A stretch of DNA of 64,000 bases from Bradyrhizobium sp. PSBB068 (GTDB taxonomy: Bacteria; Pseudomonadota; Alphaproteobacteria; Rhizobiales; Xanthobacteraceae): contig CP069300.1 in NCBI GenBank assembly GCA_016839165.1, positions 5,146,001-5,210,000 on the forward strand. The letters are read 5' to 3'. Below are positions 1-9,114 of this stretch, piece after piece (position 1 is the first letter of the stretch; every line of letters starts with the position of its first letter). The position numbers and the translations under genes were made by a program. The notes under the pieces were generated by a model. The model searched no databases, was not told where the DNA came from, and saw only the letters and a list, made by a program, of their open reading frames with translations.

Positions 1-43
1 TCATGCTGAAACGGTCGAGAACGCGGTCGTTGGAGAGGCCCAT
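1..43 (-). CDS. 5' end of a possible short-chain dehydrogenase, cut by the window edge
   Basis: A minus-strand reading frame starts with ATG at 43-41 and runs off the left edge after 14 codons (MGLSNDRVLDRFSM). A leader of the type xxxDRFSM/L often precedes the glycine-rich Rossmann loop in short-chain dehydrogenases/reductases, which suggests that family. Only 14 residues are visible, no catalytic motif is in the window and the ribosome-binding site is weak, so this is a tentative call. Confidence 0.3.
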   Translation of the reverse strand, partial: MGLSNDRVLDRFSM

Positions 44-172
44 GGCGCAGGGTCGCCGATTTCCACGGACTGTGCAACGAAGAAGCGGGCCCAAATGTGG
101 AGGCCCCGCAAGCAATCGCCCGGGAAACGCAGGGCAAACCATGCGGAAAGGCCGCGGCGCTCGTGGCTTGCG

Positions 173-1009
173 TCAGATTTGCGGGCCGGACAGAGTGACC
201 TCGCGCTCCGCGCGGAAGACGTTGCTGTAAAGATTCGCGATCCACTGACGACCGCTTGCCGTCATGTTCAGGCAATTGATGGCGCCCTGGATGTGCGGCG
301 CAACCATATTCCAGTAGAATTGCGGATAGCGGTCGACGATGTCGGCCGGCGATTCATAGCCGAGCTGGCGGTTGATACCGACTTCCTCGAACTCGTGATA
401 GAGCGCGTTGGCCTTCCTGATGTAGTTGGGATCGCCGAGTTGCCCGATGAAATCGGCTGCCCGGACGATCGCCGCCTCGTCGTCATAGTGCTGGCCTTCG
501 GGCGATGGAAACCGTGTGCCCTCGATGTTGCGCGCGACGCGCTCGCGATCGAGCGGCAGCACGGCCTCGAGCCTGTCGAGCACATAGAGCTTCGAGCGGT
601 CGACGTGATACGGCATCAGGCCGGCATCCGACGAGCCTCGCGGCAGCACGACCTTGTTGCCCGCGGCATCGATGACGTAGCCATCCGGTCCATCGCCCTT
701 CAGCAGGCCGCGCACATAGCCGATGTCGTGCGTCAGGCAGGCGATGATCGTGTGGGTGTAATCCTCCGCGGTGACGTGGGTGTGCAGCGCGCGGCCGCGG
801 ATGATGTCGTGCCCGGCCAGCGTGACCAGCATCGTGTGCTCGACATTGTGGTAGAGCGCATCGCTGTTGCCGATGCATTCCAGCGCGATGCGCGCGGCGG
901 CCGGCAGGAGTTCGCCAAAGCGCGCCTGCGAGGCCCCGAAGGTGCGGCTGACATGGGTGGCGAGAAACTTCTCCAAAGCACCCGCTGCCAACTCAGGTAA
1001 CGTCATCAT
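173..1009 (-). CDS. HD-domain metal-dependent phosphohydrolase-like protein
   Basis: This is a 278-residue protein counted from the ATG at 1009; a TTG at 1075 would add 22 residues that look non-coding. The segment YHNVEHTMLV (His54, His58) followed by LTHDIGY (His94-Asp95) matches the H...HD metal-binding arrangement of HD-superfamily phosphohydrolases. No second domain, signal peptide or membrane segment is evident, so a soluble cytoplasmic enzyme is likely. The substrate cannot be told from sequence; nucleotide or cyclic-dinucleotide chemistry is common in this fold. The gene stands alone, with no partner on its strand. Confidence 0.7.
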   Translation of the reverse strand: MMTLPELAAGALEKFLATHVSRTFGASQARFGELLPAAARIALECIGNSDALYHNVEHTMLVTLAGHDIIRGRALHTHVTAEDYTHTIIACLTHDIGYVRGLLKGDGPDGYVIDAAGNKVVLPRGSSDAGLMPYHVDRSKLYVLDRLEAVLPLDRERVARNIEGTRFPSPEGQHYDDEAAIVRAADFIGQLGDPNYIRKANALYHEFEEVGINRQLGYESPADIVDRYPQFYWNMVAPHIQGAINCLNMTASGRQWIANLYSNVFRAEREVTLSGPQI

Positions 1010-1237
1010 CGATGCAGCCCCCGACCGCGCAACGTTCCTCACTCGTCCCGATCTCACGTCGTAGTTGGGTGGCAACTATAGCGTATCTGCGGGCGTGCGG
1101 CTATGCGCTGGCGGGCGCGCGATTCATTCAGCCGTACTTTTCCGGTCTTGCCGGCTGCGGCACCAAAGTCGCTGATAATGGCATGAACCGTGCATGATTC
1201 GGTTCAGACCGGGTTAATCCTACGGATAAACACCATC

Positions 1238-1453
1238 ATGCTCGTTACGCTCGTCGCCATCCTCTGCAATGCTCAGCTCTGCATGGAAAAGGTCGTCACC
1301 AACAGCGACCAATCCGGCATCACCATGGGCGCATGCGCCGTGAATGCCCAAATCGGCATCGCCGATTGGCTCGCCAAGGGGCCGTATCACGATTGGCGCT
1401 TGCAGAGCTACAAGTGCATCATGGGCAAATACGTCCCCAAGAACGAAGTGTGA
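1238..1453 (+). CDS. small Cys-containing conserved-looking protein
   Basis: This is a 71-residue frame starting MLVTLVAILC at the ATG at 1238; the frame is open from 1190 but has no better start. It has four cysteines (C10, C15, C33 and one near the C-terminus in YKCIMGKY). Its composition is protein-like and it fills most of the gap between the HD gene and the ABC operon. I recognise no domain. It resembles the short hypothetical proteins common in Bradyrhizobium, but that is recall, not a search result. A GC hairpin follows at 1464-1481. Confidence 0.5.
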   Translation: MLVTLVAILCNAQLCMEKVVTNSDQSGITMGACAVNAQIGIADWLAKGPYHDWRLQSYKCIMGKYVPKNEV

Positions 1454-1463
1454 TGTGTGCTCA

Positions 1464-1481
1464 CAGCCCCCGAAGGGGCTG
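1464..1481 (+). terminator. possible weak terminator hairpin
   Basis: CAGCCCC, loop CGAA, GGGGCTG forms a perfect 7-bp stem 10 bases after the stop of the small gene. The following bases (GACCGGTTTC) carry only a poor T-run, so termination activity is doubtful. Confidence 0.35.
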
Positions 1482-1625
1482 ACCGGTTTCATCTGCCCGA
1501 CTGGAACAGCCTGCGAAACCGCGTGATGCAGGCGCGTGCACCACAAGTCAAAGTCCATTTTATGGGCTATCACTGTCGTCCGCGATGGTGAAAGACACGT
1601 GAGGTCGCCCAGGAATGGCCAGAGA

Positions 1626-2410
<785 letters not shown>

Positions 2411-2414
<4 letters not shown>

Positions 2415-3961
2415 GCGATCCACGCTGGAGCGAGGCGCTTGCGCATCTGCCCGACTATCTCGGCAACCATGTCCGGGTCAGCGTCGCCGCGCTGGCGCTC
2501 GGGCTTTTGATCAGCCTGCCGCTTGCGATCATCGCCCGCAACCGGCCGCTGCTGCGCGGTGCACTGCTCGGGCTTGCCAGCATCGTGCAGACCGTACCGG
2601 GCCTCGCGCTGCTCGCGCTGTTCTATCCGCTGCTGCTGGCGCTCGCCGCACTGACCGCAGCGTGGCTCGGCTTCAGCTTCTCCGCCTTCGGCTTCCTGCC
2701 CGCGGTGCTGGCGCTCGCGCTCTATTCGATGCTGCCGGTGTTGCGCAACACCATCACCGGGCTCTCCGGCGTCGATCCGGCGGTGCTGGAGGCCGCCGAG
2801 GGCGTCGGCATGACGCCGCGCCAATCGCTCACCATGGTCGAGCTGCCGCTGGCGCTGCCGGTGATGATGGCGGGGATCCGCACCGCCGCGGTGTGGGTGA
2901 TCGGCACCGCGACGCTGTCGACGCCGATCGGCCAGACCAGCCTCGGCAATTACATCTTCGCCGGCCTGCAAACCCAGAACTGGGTGTTCGTGCTGTTCGG
3001 CTGCTTTGCCGCCGCCGTGCTCGCGCTGGTCGTTGACCAGTTGCTGGCGCTGATCGAAAGCGGCCTGCGCAGTCGCAGCCGAACCCGGACCGCGCTCGGC
3101 GGACTCGGCATCGCGGCGCTGATCGCGGCGACGCTGGTGCCGGCGATCGCGCGTCCACAGGCCCGCTATGTGGTCGGCGCCAAGACCTTCACCGAGCAAT
3201 ATGTGCTGTCGGCGCTGATAGCGCAGCGGCTGCAAGCGGCCGGCCTGCCGACGACGACCCGCGCCGGCCTCGGCTCCAACGTGATCTTCGATGCGCTCGC
3301 AGCCGGCGACATCGACGTCTATGTCGACTATTCCGGCACGCTGTGGGCCAACCAGTTCCACCACAGCGAGATCAGGCCCCGCGCCGAACTGCTGAGCGAA
3401 CTGAAGACGACGCTGGGCAAGCAGGACATCACCCTGTTCGGCGAACTCGGCTTCGAGAATGCCTATGCGCTTGTCATGCCGAAGGCGCGCGCCGATCAGC
3501 TCGGCATCCATACCATCGCCGACCTCGCCTCGCATGCCGCGACGATGTCGATCGCCGGCGACTATGAATTCTTCTCGCGGCCGGAATGGGCCGGCATCCA
3601 GAAGTCCTATGGGCTGTCATTCCGCGCCCAGCGAACGATGCAGCCGGACTTCATGTATGCCGCGGCCGCCTCCGGCGAAGTCGACGTCATCGCGGGCTAC
3701 ACCAGCGACGGCCTGATCGCGAAATATGGCTTGGTGACGCTCGATGACAACAGGCACGCCATCCCACCCTATGACGCCATCGTTCTGCTGTCGCCGAAGC
3801 GGCGTGACGACGAGGCTCTCAAGGCGGCGCTGCGGCCGCTGCTCGGCAGGATCGACATCGCGGCAATGCGCGAGGCAAACCTGCGCGCGTCGGGCAATGA
3901 CGCATCGTCATCGCCCGAAGCCGTGGCGCGCTGGCTGTGGGAGAAAGTCGGGCCGAAATAG
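2411..3961 (+). CDS. fused permease and substrate-binding protein of a quaternary-amine-type ABC importer
   Basis: One 516-residue chain combines both functions. Residues ~1-230 form a multi-spanning permease with the cytoplasmic coupling loop EAAEGVGMTPRQSL (about 127-140). A further hydrophobic segment at ~230-248 anchors the solute-binding domain (~252-516), which begins with the family motif GAKTFTEQYVL. Such fusions are known in the OpuC/YehYZ/EgtU group, where EgtU binds ergothioneine and others bind choline or betaine. With only one ATPase gene, the operon encodes a complete two-protein importer. Substrate identity is inferred only to the level of quaternary ammonium compounds. Confidence 0.88.
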
Positions 3962-3966
3962 ATTGC

Positions 3967-4051
3967 GTAGGATGAGTAGAGCGCAGCGAAACCCATCCTC
4001 TCTCCCGTAGCTACCAAGGCGATGGGTTTCGCTGCGCTCTACCCATCCTAC
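3967..4051. repeat. long palindromic intergenic repeat
   Basis: Two 31-base arms at 3967-3997 and 4021-4051 are inverted copies differing at one base, with a 23-base loop. They fill the space between two convergent genes. The arm contains GTAGAGCGCAGCGAAACCC-type sequence, a dispersed repeat type I associate with Bradyrhizobium intergenic regions. It may also act as a two-way transcription stop. Confidence 0.75.
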
Positions 4052-4055
4052 ACCT

Positions 4056-5768
4056 CTACAATCCCTTGATGATCCCCGCGTCGATCAACAGGCGGTTGAA
4101 GCGGCGCGCTTCTGCGCCATCCTTGCAGGAGTAGAACGCGCCGTTGCAGCGAAGCATGATCGCCTTCTGCTCCTCGAACGAGGGATCCAGCGGAATGCCC
4201 GCGGCTTCCTGGATCACCAGCGGCAGATAGGCGGCATCGATCGTGTCCATCACCGCCGGGCTCTTCACCGGTTCGAAGTTGACGGCATCGATCGCGTAAT
4301 ATGTCGCGTAGTAGCGCGGATCGTAGTCCATCAGCTTCTTGCCGATGCCGGCCTCGTCGAGCTCGGGATCGAGCAGCTGCGGCGAGAACTCCGGCTGGTG
4401 ATCGCCGTAGCGCACGATCAGGAACGGCTGCGCCGGGAACTTCTTCTTCAGCGCGGCGACAAAGCCGGCATAGTCGCCCGCGCTCATCGCCTGCCGGCGC
4501 AGATATTCGTCGACCGACGGCGCGTTGCCCGGCCGTTTCCATGCCGGCAGCAGCTCGGGACGAAATTTCGTCTCCCACGGGAAGTGATTGGCGGCGAGAT
4601 AGACGAAGGTGAACAGCGGCGCACTGAGCGTCTTCTGCTCGGCCATCAGCTTCAGCGCCTTGTCGTAGAAGAAGCTGTCGGGCTCGACGTCCTTCGCGTG
4701 CAGATCATGCGCGTCGTAGAAACGCTGGATGCCGGTCGTGGTCTGGAAGCTGCGCGCACTCATGAAGGCGCCGAACGCCGGATACAGCGACAGTGTATCG
4801 TAGCCGCAGCGGCGCAGTGCCAGCGGCAGGCCACGCTCGACCCGGCCCGAGGCGATGCGGGTGACGAAATAGGCGAACCGGCCGAACGAGCGCGAGGACA
4901 ATCCCGCGAGTACGTTGTACTCGGTGAACCAGCTCGGCCCGCCATTGCTCTCGGCGAGGAATTTGCGTTCGACGCCGTCATAGGATTTGAACTGGCTGCC
5001 ATAGCCGGACGGGACCTTGACGCCCGGTGCGGTACGGATGTCGAAGCTCGATTCATCATGGATCATGATGATGTTCGGCCGCCGCCCGGCGGGATGGCAG
5101 GCATCGACCGTAGGTATCTTGAGCTGGTCGCTCGCCGAGGGATCCGACTCCATGAAGCCATAGGCGACGAAGTCCGATACGGCGGTCACACCGGAGCGTG
5201 CGAACTTCGACAGGTAGCCGTCGTCGTAATAGCCGCGCCAGGCTTCATCCGGCCAGGCGAAGGCATAGCCCGAGAGCGCCGCCGTGCAGGCAAGACAGGC
5301 AGCCGCGGCCGGCAGGCGGCGGATGCGGAACGGATCGAGCCACCACAGCGCGTACATCAAGGGCAGCGTGACCAGGCCGGCGCCGATGATCGACCAGCGC
5401 AGGTTCGGAAAGATCGTGAGCAGGAACGCCGCGGTGTCGCGATCGATCACCATCAGGTCGACGAAGTTCGCGGTCATCTGCACCACGTCGTGCTTGAAGC
5501 GCGACAGCAGCACCAGCACCACGACCAGCGTCAGCGACAGTGCGCCCGACAGCGCCGGCCTGCGCAGCAGCGTGATGAACAGGAAGTTCAGGATTCCCCA
5601 GGTCAGCAGGAAGCACAGCCGCGAGCCGAAATCGGTCTCGGTCCGCAGCATCAGGATCAGCGCGCCGAGATGCGGCGCGGCGACCGCCATCAGCCGCCAG
5701 ACGCCGATCGCGGCGAGACCGCCGGCCAGTGCGGCAACCGACGAATTTTGCTGAGGCGCGGGCGCCAT
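4056..5768 (-). CDS. membrane-anchored sulfatase / phosphoglycerol-transferase-like protein
   Basis: This is a 570-residue inner-membrane protein. About five hydrophobic segments occupy residues 20-170, followed by a periplasmic alkaline-phosphatase-fold domain. The domain shows the expected metal and active-site landmarks: HDESSFD (about 237-243), a candidate nucleophile Thr in SWFTEYN (about 282), NHFPW (about 394-398) and RYGDHQP (about 453-459). This architecture is shared by LtaS, OpgB/MdoB and phosphoethanolamine transferases, which modify envelope glycans or lipids. The exact substrate is not evident. ATG at 5768; stands alone between a palindromic repeat and a TetR gene. Confidence 0.8.
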   Translation of the reverse strand: MAPAPQQNSSVAALAGGLAAIGVWRLMAVAAPHLGALILMLRTETDFGSRLCFLLTWGILNFLFITLLRRPALSGALSLTLVVVLVLLSRFKHDVVQMTANFVDLMVIDRDTAAFLLTIFPNLRWSIIGAGLVTLPLMYALWWLDPFRIRRLPAAAACLACTAALSGYAFAWPDEAWRGYYDDGYLSKFARSGVTAVSDFVAYGFMESDPSASDQLKIPTVDACHPAGRRPNIIMIHDESSFDIRTAPGVKVPSGYGSQFKSYDGVERKFLAESNGGPSWFTEYNVLAGLSSRSFGRFAYFVTRIASGRVERGLPLALRRCGYDTLSLYPAFGAFMSARSFQTTTGIQRFYDAHDLHAKDVEPDSFFYDKALKLMAEQKTLSAPLFTFVYLAANHFPWETKFRPELLPAWKRPGNAPSVDEYLRRQAMSAGDYAGFVAALKKKFPAQPFLIVRYGDHQPEFSPQLLDPELDEAGIGKKLMDYDPRYYATYYAIDAVNFEPVKSPAVMDTIDAAYLPLVIQEAAGIPLDPSFEEQKAIMLRCNGAFYSCKDGAEARRFNRLLIDAGIIKGL

Positions 5769-5938
5769 GGGCGGGACGCAATACTATCCGGCGCAATGTC
5801 ACGGCCTTGACTGGCAGAGGCCAGGAGGCACACCGCACAGCCGGTATCTGCGCCGTGTCATAAAATCGTAATTGAATCGTCATGAACGCGCAATGAATTT
5901 GCCCGCCCGGGTGCGCCGGCAGACAGCGACCCTGCGGC

Positions 5939-6649
5939 CTAGACCTTTGCCTCAGCCGCAGCGGGCGCCGTGATGCCCGCGATGAAGAGGTCGAGGATGT
6001 CGGCGGCCATCCGCCCGGCCTCCGCTTCGCCGACGCCCCAGCGCGGCAAATGGCCGTCGATGTGCATCCGCGCAAAACCATAGACCAGCGCGCGGCCGGC
6101 GATCTGGACCTGCTTCAGGTCAAGCGCCCGGAGTTGTCCGGCGGCAGATGCCTCCGCCAGCATGCGCTCGGTCAGGCCGATCAACTCCGCATTGTCGCTG
6201 GAAACGCCGGCCGAGCGGTCATGGTCGAAGAAGCGGCGGCTGGAGATGATCTCGAAATGGGTCGGGTTCTTCATGGCCCAGCGCAGATAGGCAATCCCGA
6301 GGCAGCGGAAACGGCCGAGCGGATCGCCCGGCGGTGCGTCAGTCAGCGCCGCCTCGATCTCGGCACGGAAACGGCGCTGCGCCTCCTCGGCCACCGCATT
6401 CATCAGGGCATCGCGGCTCGGGAAATGCCGGAACGGCGCCGCCGGCGAAACCCCGGCGCGGCGAGCGGCTTCGCGGACGCTGACCGCGTCCGGCCCGCCC
6501 TCGCCGGCCAGCTGCATCGCGGCATCGATCAGGACCCGGCGCAAGTCGCCGTGGTGGTAGGGCTTGGCCGCCGGCGCCCGCGCCGCGGCGGCCGGACGCG
6601 GCTTGGCGGGTCGGCGTCCCGAAGGCGGGCTTTTGACGGAGCGACGCAT
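5939..6649 (-). CDS. TetR/AcrR-family transcriptional regulator
   Basis: This is a 236-residue repressor from the ATG at 6649; the frame is open far upstream but that part is low-complexity shadow sequence. After a basic Pro/Ala-rich N-terminus, the helix-turn-helix lies in DAVSVREAARRAGVSPAAPFRHF, the usual TetR signature. The C-terminal ligand domain has no recognisable specificity. The gene is divergent from a haem-type membrane protein gene. Their shared spacer has two TGTAA-N7-TTACA palindromes (6741-6757 and 6784-6800), which are probable operators for this regulator. Confidence 0.85.
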   Translation of the reverse strand: MRRSVKSPPSGRRPAKPRPAAAARAPAAKPYHHGDLRRVLIDAAMQLAGEGGPDAVSVREAARRAGVSPAAPFRHFPSRDALMNAVAEEAQRRFRAEIEAALTDAPPGDPLGRFRCLGIAYLRWAMKNPTHFEIISSRRFFDHDRSAGVSSDNAELIGLTERMLAEASAAGQLRALDLKQVQIAGRALVYGFARMHIDGHLPRWGVGEAEAGRMAADILDLFIAGITAPAAAEAKV

Positions 6650-6671
6650 CGCGCTTTGGCTCTTTGTTTGA

Positions 6672-6716
6672 GCATGACCTTTTCGGAAAACCGCTTCGCA
6701 CTTTTCCGGGTCATGC
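6672..6716. repeat. palindromic repeat, family A, copy 1
   Basis: This 45-base imperfect palindrome has GCATGACC... and ...GGTCATGC ends with a TTTCGGAAAACCGC core. A second 45-base copy of the same sequence family lies at 39861-39905. It has the size, symmetry and intergenic placement of a REP-type element. Confidence 0.75.
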
Positions 6717-6740
6717 TCCCTAGCATCACCCGCTTGTGAA

Positions 6741-6757
6741 TGTAAGCACCGATTACA
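6741..6757. promoter_or_regulatory. probable TetR operator 1
   Basis: TGTAAGCACCGATTACA is an inverted repeat of TGTAA and TTACA with a 7-base spacer. It lies in the divergent spacer between the TetR gene and the haem-type membrane gene. Confidence 0.6.
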
Positions 6758-6783
6758 CGGATTGACCGCGCGCGATCGCGAGA

Positions 6784-6800
6784 TGTAACTGGTGATTACA
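6784..6800. promoter_or_regulatory. probable TetR operator 2
   Basis: TGTAACTGGTGATTACA has the same TGTAA-N7-TTACA design as site 1 and matches the reverse complement of site 1 also at the internal GGTG. The centres are 43 bp apart, about four helical turns. It ends 20 bases before the ATG of the downstream gene, so bound repressor would block that gene. Confidence 0.6.
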
Positions 6801-6820
6801 TCAACATCGGGAGGCAGGAT

Positions 6821-7441
6821 ATGGCGGCGCGTCGGAACTGGTTCGAGGGCTGGCGGCTGTTCGGCGTGCTCACTCTCACCCTGATCGGGCTTTCGATCTG
6901 GATCGCCGCGATGCGGCAGTTCGAGGTCGAGGGCCTGCGGATGGTGATCCGCTTCACGGCGCGGACCTCGCTGCTGTTGTTCTGCCTCGCCTTCTCCGCA
7001 GCGGCGCTGGTGCGGCTGTGGCCGAACGCCTGGACCCACTGGCAGCGCCGCAACCGCCGTTATCTCGGCGTCACCTTTGCGGCGTCGCACGCCATCCATG
7101 CGGTCGCAATCACCGCGTTCGCGATGCTCGATCGGGCCGGCTTCGCAGCCGCGACTTCGGCGGTCTCCACCATCTTCGGCGGCATCGGCTATCTCGTCAT
7201 CATCGCGCTGACCGTGACCTCATTCGATCGCACGGCCGCGCTGCTCGGTACACGCGCCTGGCGCAGGCTGCATCTGATCGGCGGCTATTATCTGCTGCTG
7301 CAGTTCACGATCTCGTTCGGCAAGCGGATCCCGGAGATGCCGCTCTACGCGCTGTTCCTCGTGCCACTCGCCGCGGTGTTCGCGCTCAGGATGATCAGCA
7401 TGGCCGCGCGGCCCGCGCCACATCAGGCGCAGGCGGGCTGA
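6821..7441 (+). CDS. ferric-reductase-like transmembrane (haem b) protein
   Basis: This 206-residue, nearly all-hydrophobic protein has about six membrane segments. Histidines in ASHAIHAVAI (His90, His93) and RLHLIGGYYLL (His151) sit in the pattern expected for haem ligands of the ferric-reductase-like/YedZ-type fold. No flavin or NAD domain is attached, so electrons must come from a partner protein or the quinone pool. The start has a good ribosome-binding site (GGGAGGCAGG). The upstream spacer carries two likely TetR operators, suggesting induction by a small molecule or oxidant. Confidence 0.65.
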   Translation: MAARRNWFEGWRLFGVLTLTLIGLSIWIAAMRQFEVEGLRMVIRFTARTSLLLFCLAFSAAALVRLWPNAWTHWQRRNRRYLGVTFAASHAIHAVAITAFAMLDRAGFAAATSAVSTIFGGIGYLVIIALTVTSFDRTAALLGTRAWRRLHLIGGYYLLLQFTISFGKRIPEMPLYALFLVPLAAVFALRMISMAARPAPHQAQAG

Positions 7442-7453
7442 GATCGCGCCGCC

Positions 7454-7687
7454 TCACACCAAATGAAACTTGCGGCCGAGCCGGCGATGCACCGACAGCA
7501 CCGCGCGATCGACGTCGCTGATCAGGCTGTCGCCGAGCACGACGTTCGGAATCTCCCAGTTGCGCCCGATCTGCGCGTCGGGGAGCGCCGTGACCGCCGG
7601 CACGCGCGCGGTCTCGCAGCCGGGCTGGGCGCGCAGCGCCTCCTCGGCAAGTCGGGTCAATTCGTGCTGGCTCTTTCCGTCGGTCAT
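7454..7687 (-). CDS. small conserved-looking hypothetical protein (77 aa)
   Basis: This is a 77-residue frame beginning MTDGKSQHELTRLAEEAL and ending in a basic segment (HRRLGRKFHLV). It is soluble, contains one Cys and has no recognised domain. Codon use and composition look coding, and similar short proteins with an NWEIPNVVLG-like core are, from memory, common in Bradyrhizobium. It lies convergent with the haem-type membrane gene, 12 bases away. Function unknown. Confidence 0.55.
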   Translation of the reverse strand: MTDGKSQHELTRLAEEALRAQPGCETARVPAVTALPDAQIGRNWEIPNVVLGDSLISDVDRAVLSVHRRLGRKFHLV

Positions 7688-7699
7688 GACCGCGGTCCT

Positions 7700-7860
7700 G
7701 ACTCCGGAAAATGGCCCACTGATGGCCGAGATTCTCCAGTTCCTTGGCGCGGGCTTCCGTCATGCCGCGCATGCATTCGCCGGCATCGAGCCTTCGCCGA
7801 GGTCGTAATACAGGCAGTTGACGTCACGGTATTGGATCCATTCAGGCCGCACCCCGGCTG
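7700..7860 (-). pseudogene. decayed remnant of an LprI/DUF1311-like gene
   Basis: Two minus-strand frames together recall the conserved core of the LprI-like/DUF1311 family. One frame (about 7840-7784) reads WIQYRDVNCLYYDLGEG. The neighbouring frame (about 7778-7700) reads ECMRGMTEARAKELENLG. The expected family order is W..YRD..C, then a Gly-rich step, then C...T..R..EL, so a single frameshift near 7780-7790 would join them. There is no start codon in a sensible place and no signal peptide. This is inference from motif memory. Confidence 0.35.
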
Positions 7861-7904
7861 GCCTTCCCGATCCGCGCAGGATATTTCATGGGCGTGGAGG
7901 CACC

Positions 7905-8924
7905 ATGCGGCGCAACCTGACGCCTATGATCATTCTGGCCGTGGTCGGCCTGCTCGTCGGCGGGCTGTTTCGCTATGCCTTCGATCGGCCCTACGAGGCG
8001 TCGGTCGCGAACTACGTGCGAAGCGCCATTGAGGGCGCCGCCATCACCCTGATCGTCTGGGCCACGCACCTTTATCTGGCCGCGCGTGGCGGCTGGCTGC
8101 GGCAACGGCCGCTCATCGTCGAGTTGCTTGTCCGCTCCGTTATCCTTGCCGTCATCGTCGCGGTTGCCGCGATTGTGCTGGAGGTCGTGCTCAACGAGCA
8201 CGGGATCGACACGAAATTTTTCCGCAAAACCTTCCTGAAGATCATCGGCGTCGCCCTGCTGCTGTCGATCCCGATCACAGCGATCTACGAGCTGGTGCGG
8301 ATGATCGGCGGGCGAACGCTGCTCAACGTCGCGCTTGGACGCTATCGCCAGCCGGTGCGCGAGGAACGTGTGCTGCTGTTTCTCGACCTAGTCGGCTCGA
8401 CGACGCTGGCGGAACAGATGGGCGAGCTGCGCGTGCAGGAGCTGTTGACGCGCTTCTTCTCTGACATCGATGCACCCATCGTGTTGCACGGCGGCGAGGT
8501 TCACGCCTATGTCGGCGACGAGGTCATCGTGACCTGGCCGGCCGATACGGACAAGGGATCGCGGCGCTACCTCGACTGCGTGTTCGCGATCGAGGACCGC
8601 CTTGCCAAGCGGGCCGATCATTATCGCAAGGCGTTCGGCGTGGTGCCGGCGTTTCGGGCCGGGATGCATGCCGGGCCGGTCGTCATCGCCGAATGCGGGG
8701 ACTCGCGGCGACAGATCGCCTATTTCGGCGACACCGTGAACGTCACGGCGCGGCTGCAGGCGCATTGCAAGGAGGCCGGCCGGCCGCTGCTGGTATCGGG
8801 CGAACTGCTCCGCCTGCTGCCGTCACAGCCGGATCTTGCCATCGAGCCGCTCGGCTCGACGCAGCTGCGCGGGCGCGCAGCTTCGATCGACATATTCGCC
8901 GTCGCGCGCCGCGCAACGTCCTAA
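7905..8924 (+). CDS. membrane class III adenylate/guanylate cyclase
   Basis: This is a 339-residue protein. The ATG at 7905 is chosen because GGAGG lies four bases upstream; the frame is open from 7818. Four hydrophobic segments cover residues ~8-130. The catalytic class III cyclase domain follows (~150-330), with metal-binding Asp in FLDLVGSTT (about 160-167) and AYVGDEVI (about 201-208) and the later GDTVNVTARLQ segment. It would make cAMP or cGMP in response to a membrane or periplasmic cue. No separate sensor domain is seen. Confidence 0.85.
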   Translation: MRRNLTPMIILAVVGLLVGGLFRYAFDRPYEASVANYVRSAIEGAAITLIVWATHLYLAARGGWLRQRPLIVELLVRSVILAVIVAVAAIVLEVVLNEHGIDTKFFRKTFLKIIGVALLLSIPITAIYELVRMIGGRTLLNVALGRYRQPVREERVLLFLDLVGSTTLAEQMGELRVQELLTRFFSDIDAPIVLHGGEVHAYVGDEVIVTWPADTDKGSRRYLDCVFAIEDRLAKRADHYRKAFGVVPAFRAGMHAGPVVIAECGDSRRQIAYFGDTVNVTARLQAHCKEAGRPLLVSGELLRLLPSQPDLAIEPLGSTQLRGRAASIDIFAVARRATS

Positions 8925-9037
8925 ACAATTCCTTACAGCGCACCGGCACCGGCTTCCGTTGGGCCGAAAGCACGAATTTAATCAAATCTGGTCGCGGCCC
9001 GTTAAGGATGCGACGCACCCCGTATTTGCACCGGGTT

Positions 9038-9062
9038 CCACCTTAACGCAGGTGTAAGGTGG
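9038..9062. promoter_or_regulatory. inverted repeat upstream of the DUF2336 gene
   Basis: CCACCTTA and TAAGGTGG form perfect 8-base arms separated by nine bases, 53 bases before the DUF2336 start codon. It could be an operator or an RNA hairpin; nothing further supports a specific regulator. The 190-base gap between the cyclase and this gene holds no other recognised feature. Confidence 0.3.
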
Positions 9063-9114
9063 CTATCGATATCGTGCAGTCTGTTGTTATCAAAGAAAAC
9101 AAGGTTGCCCATCG

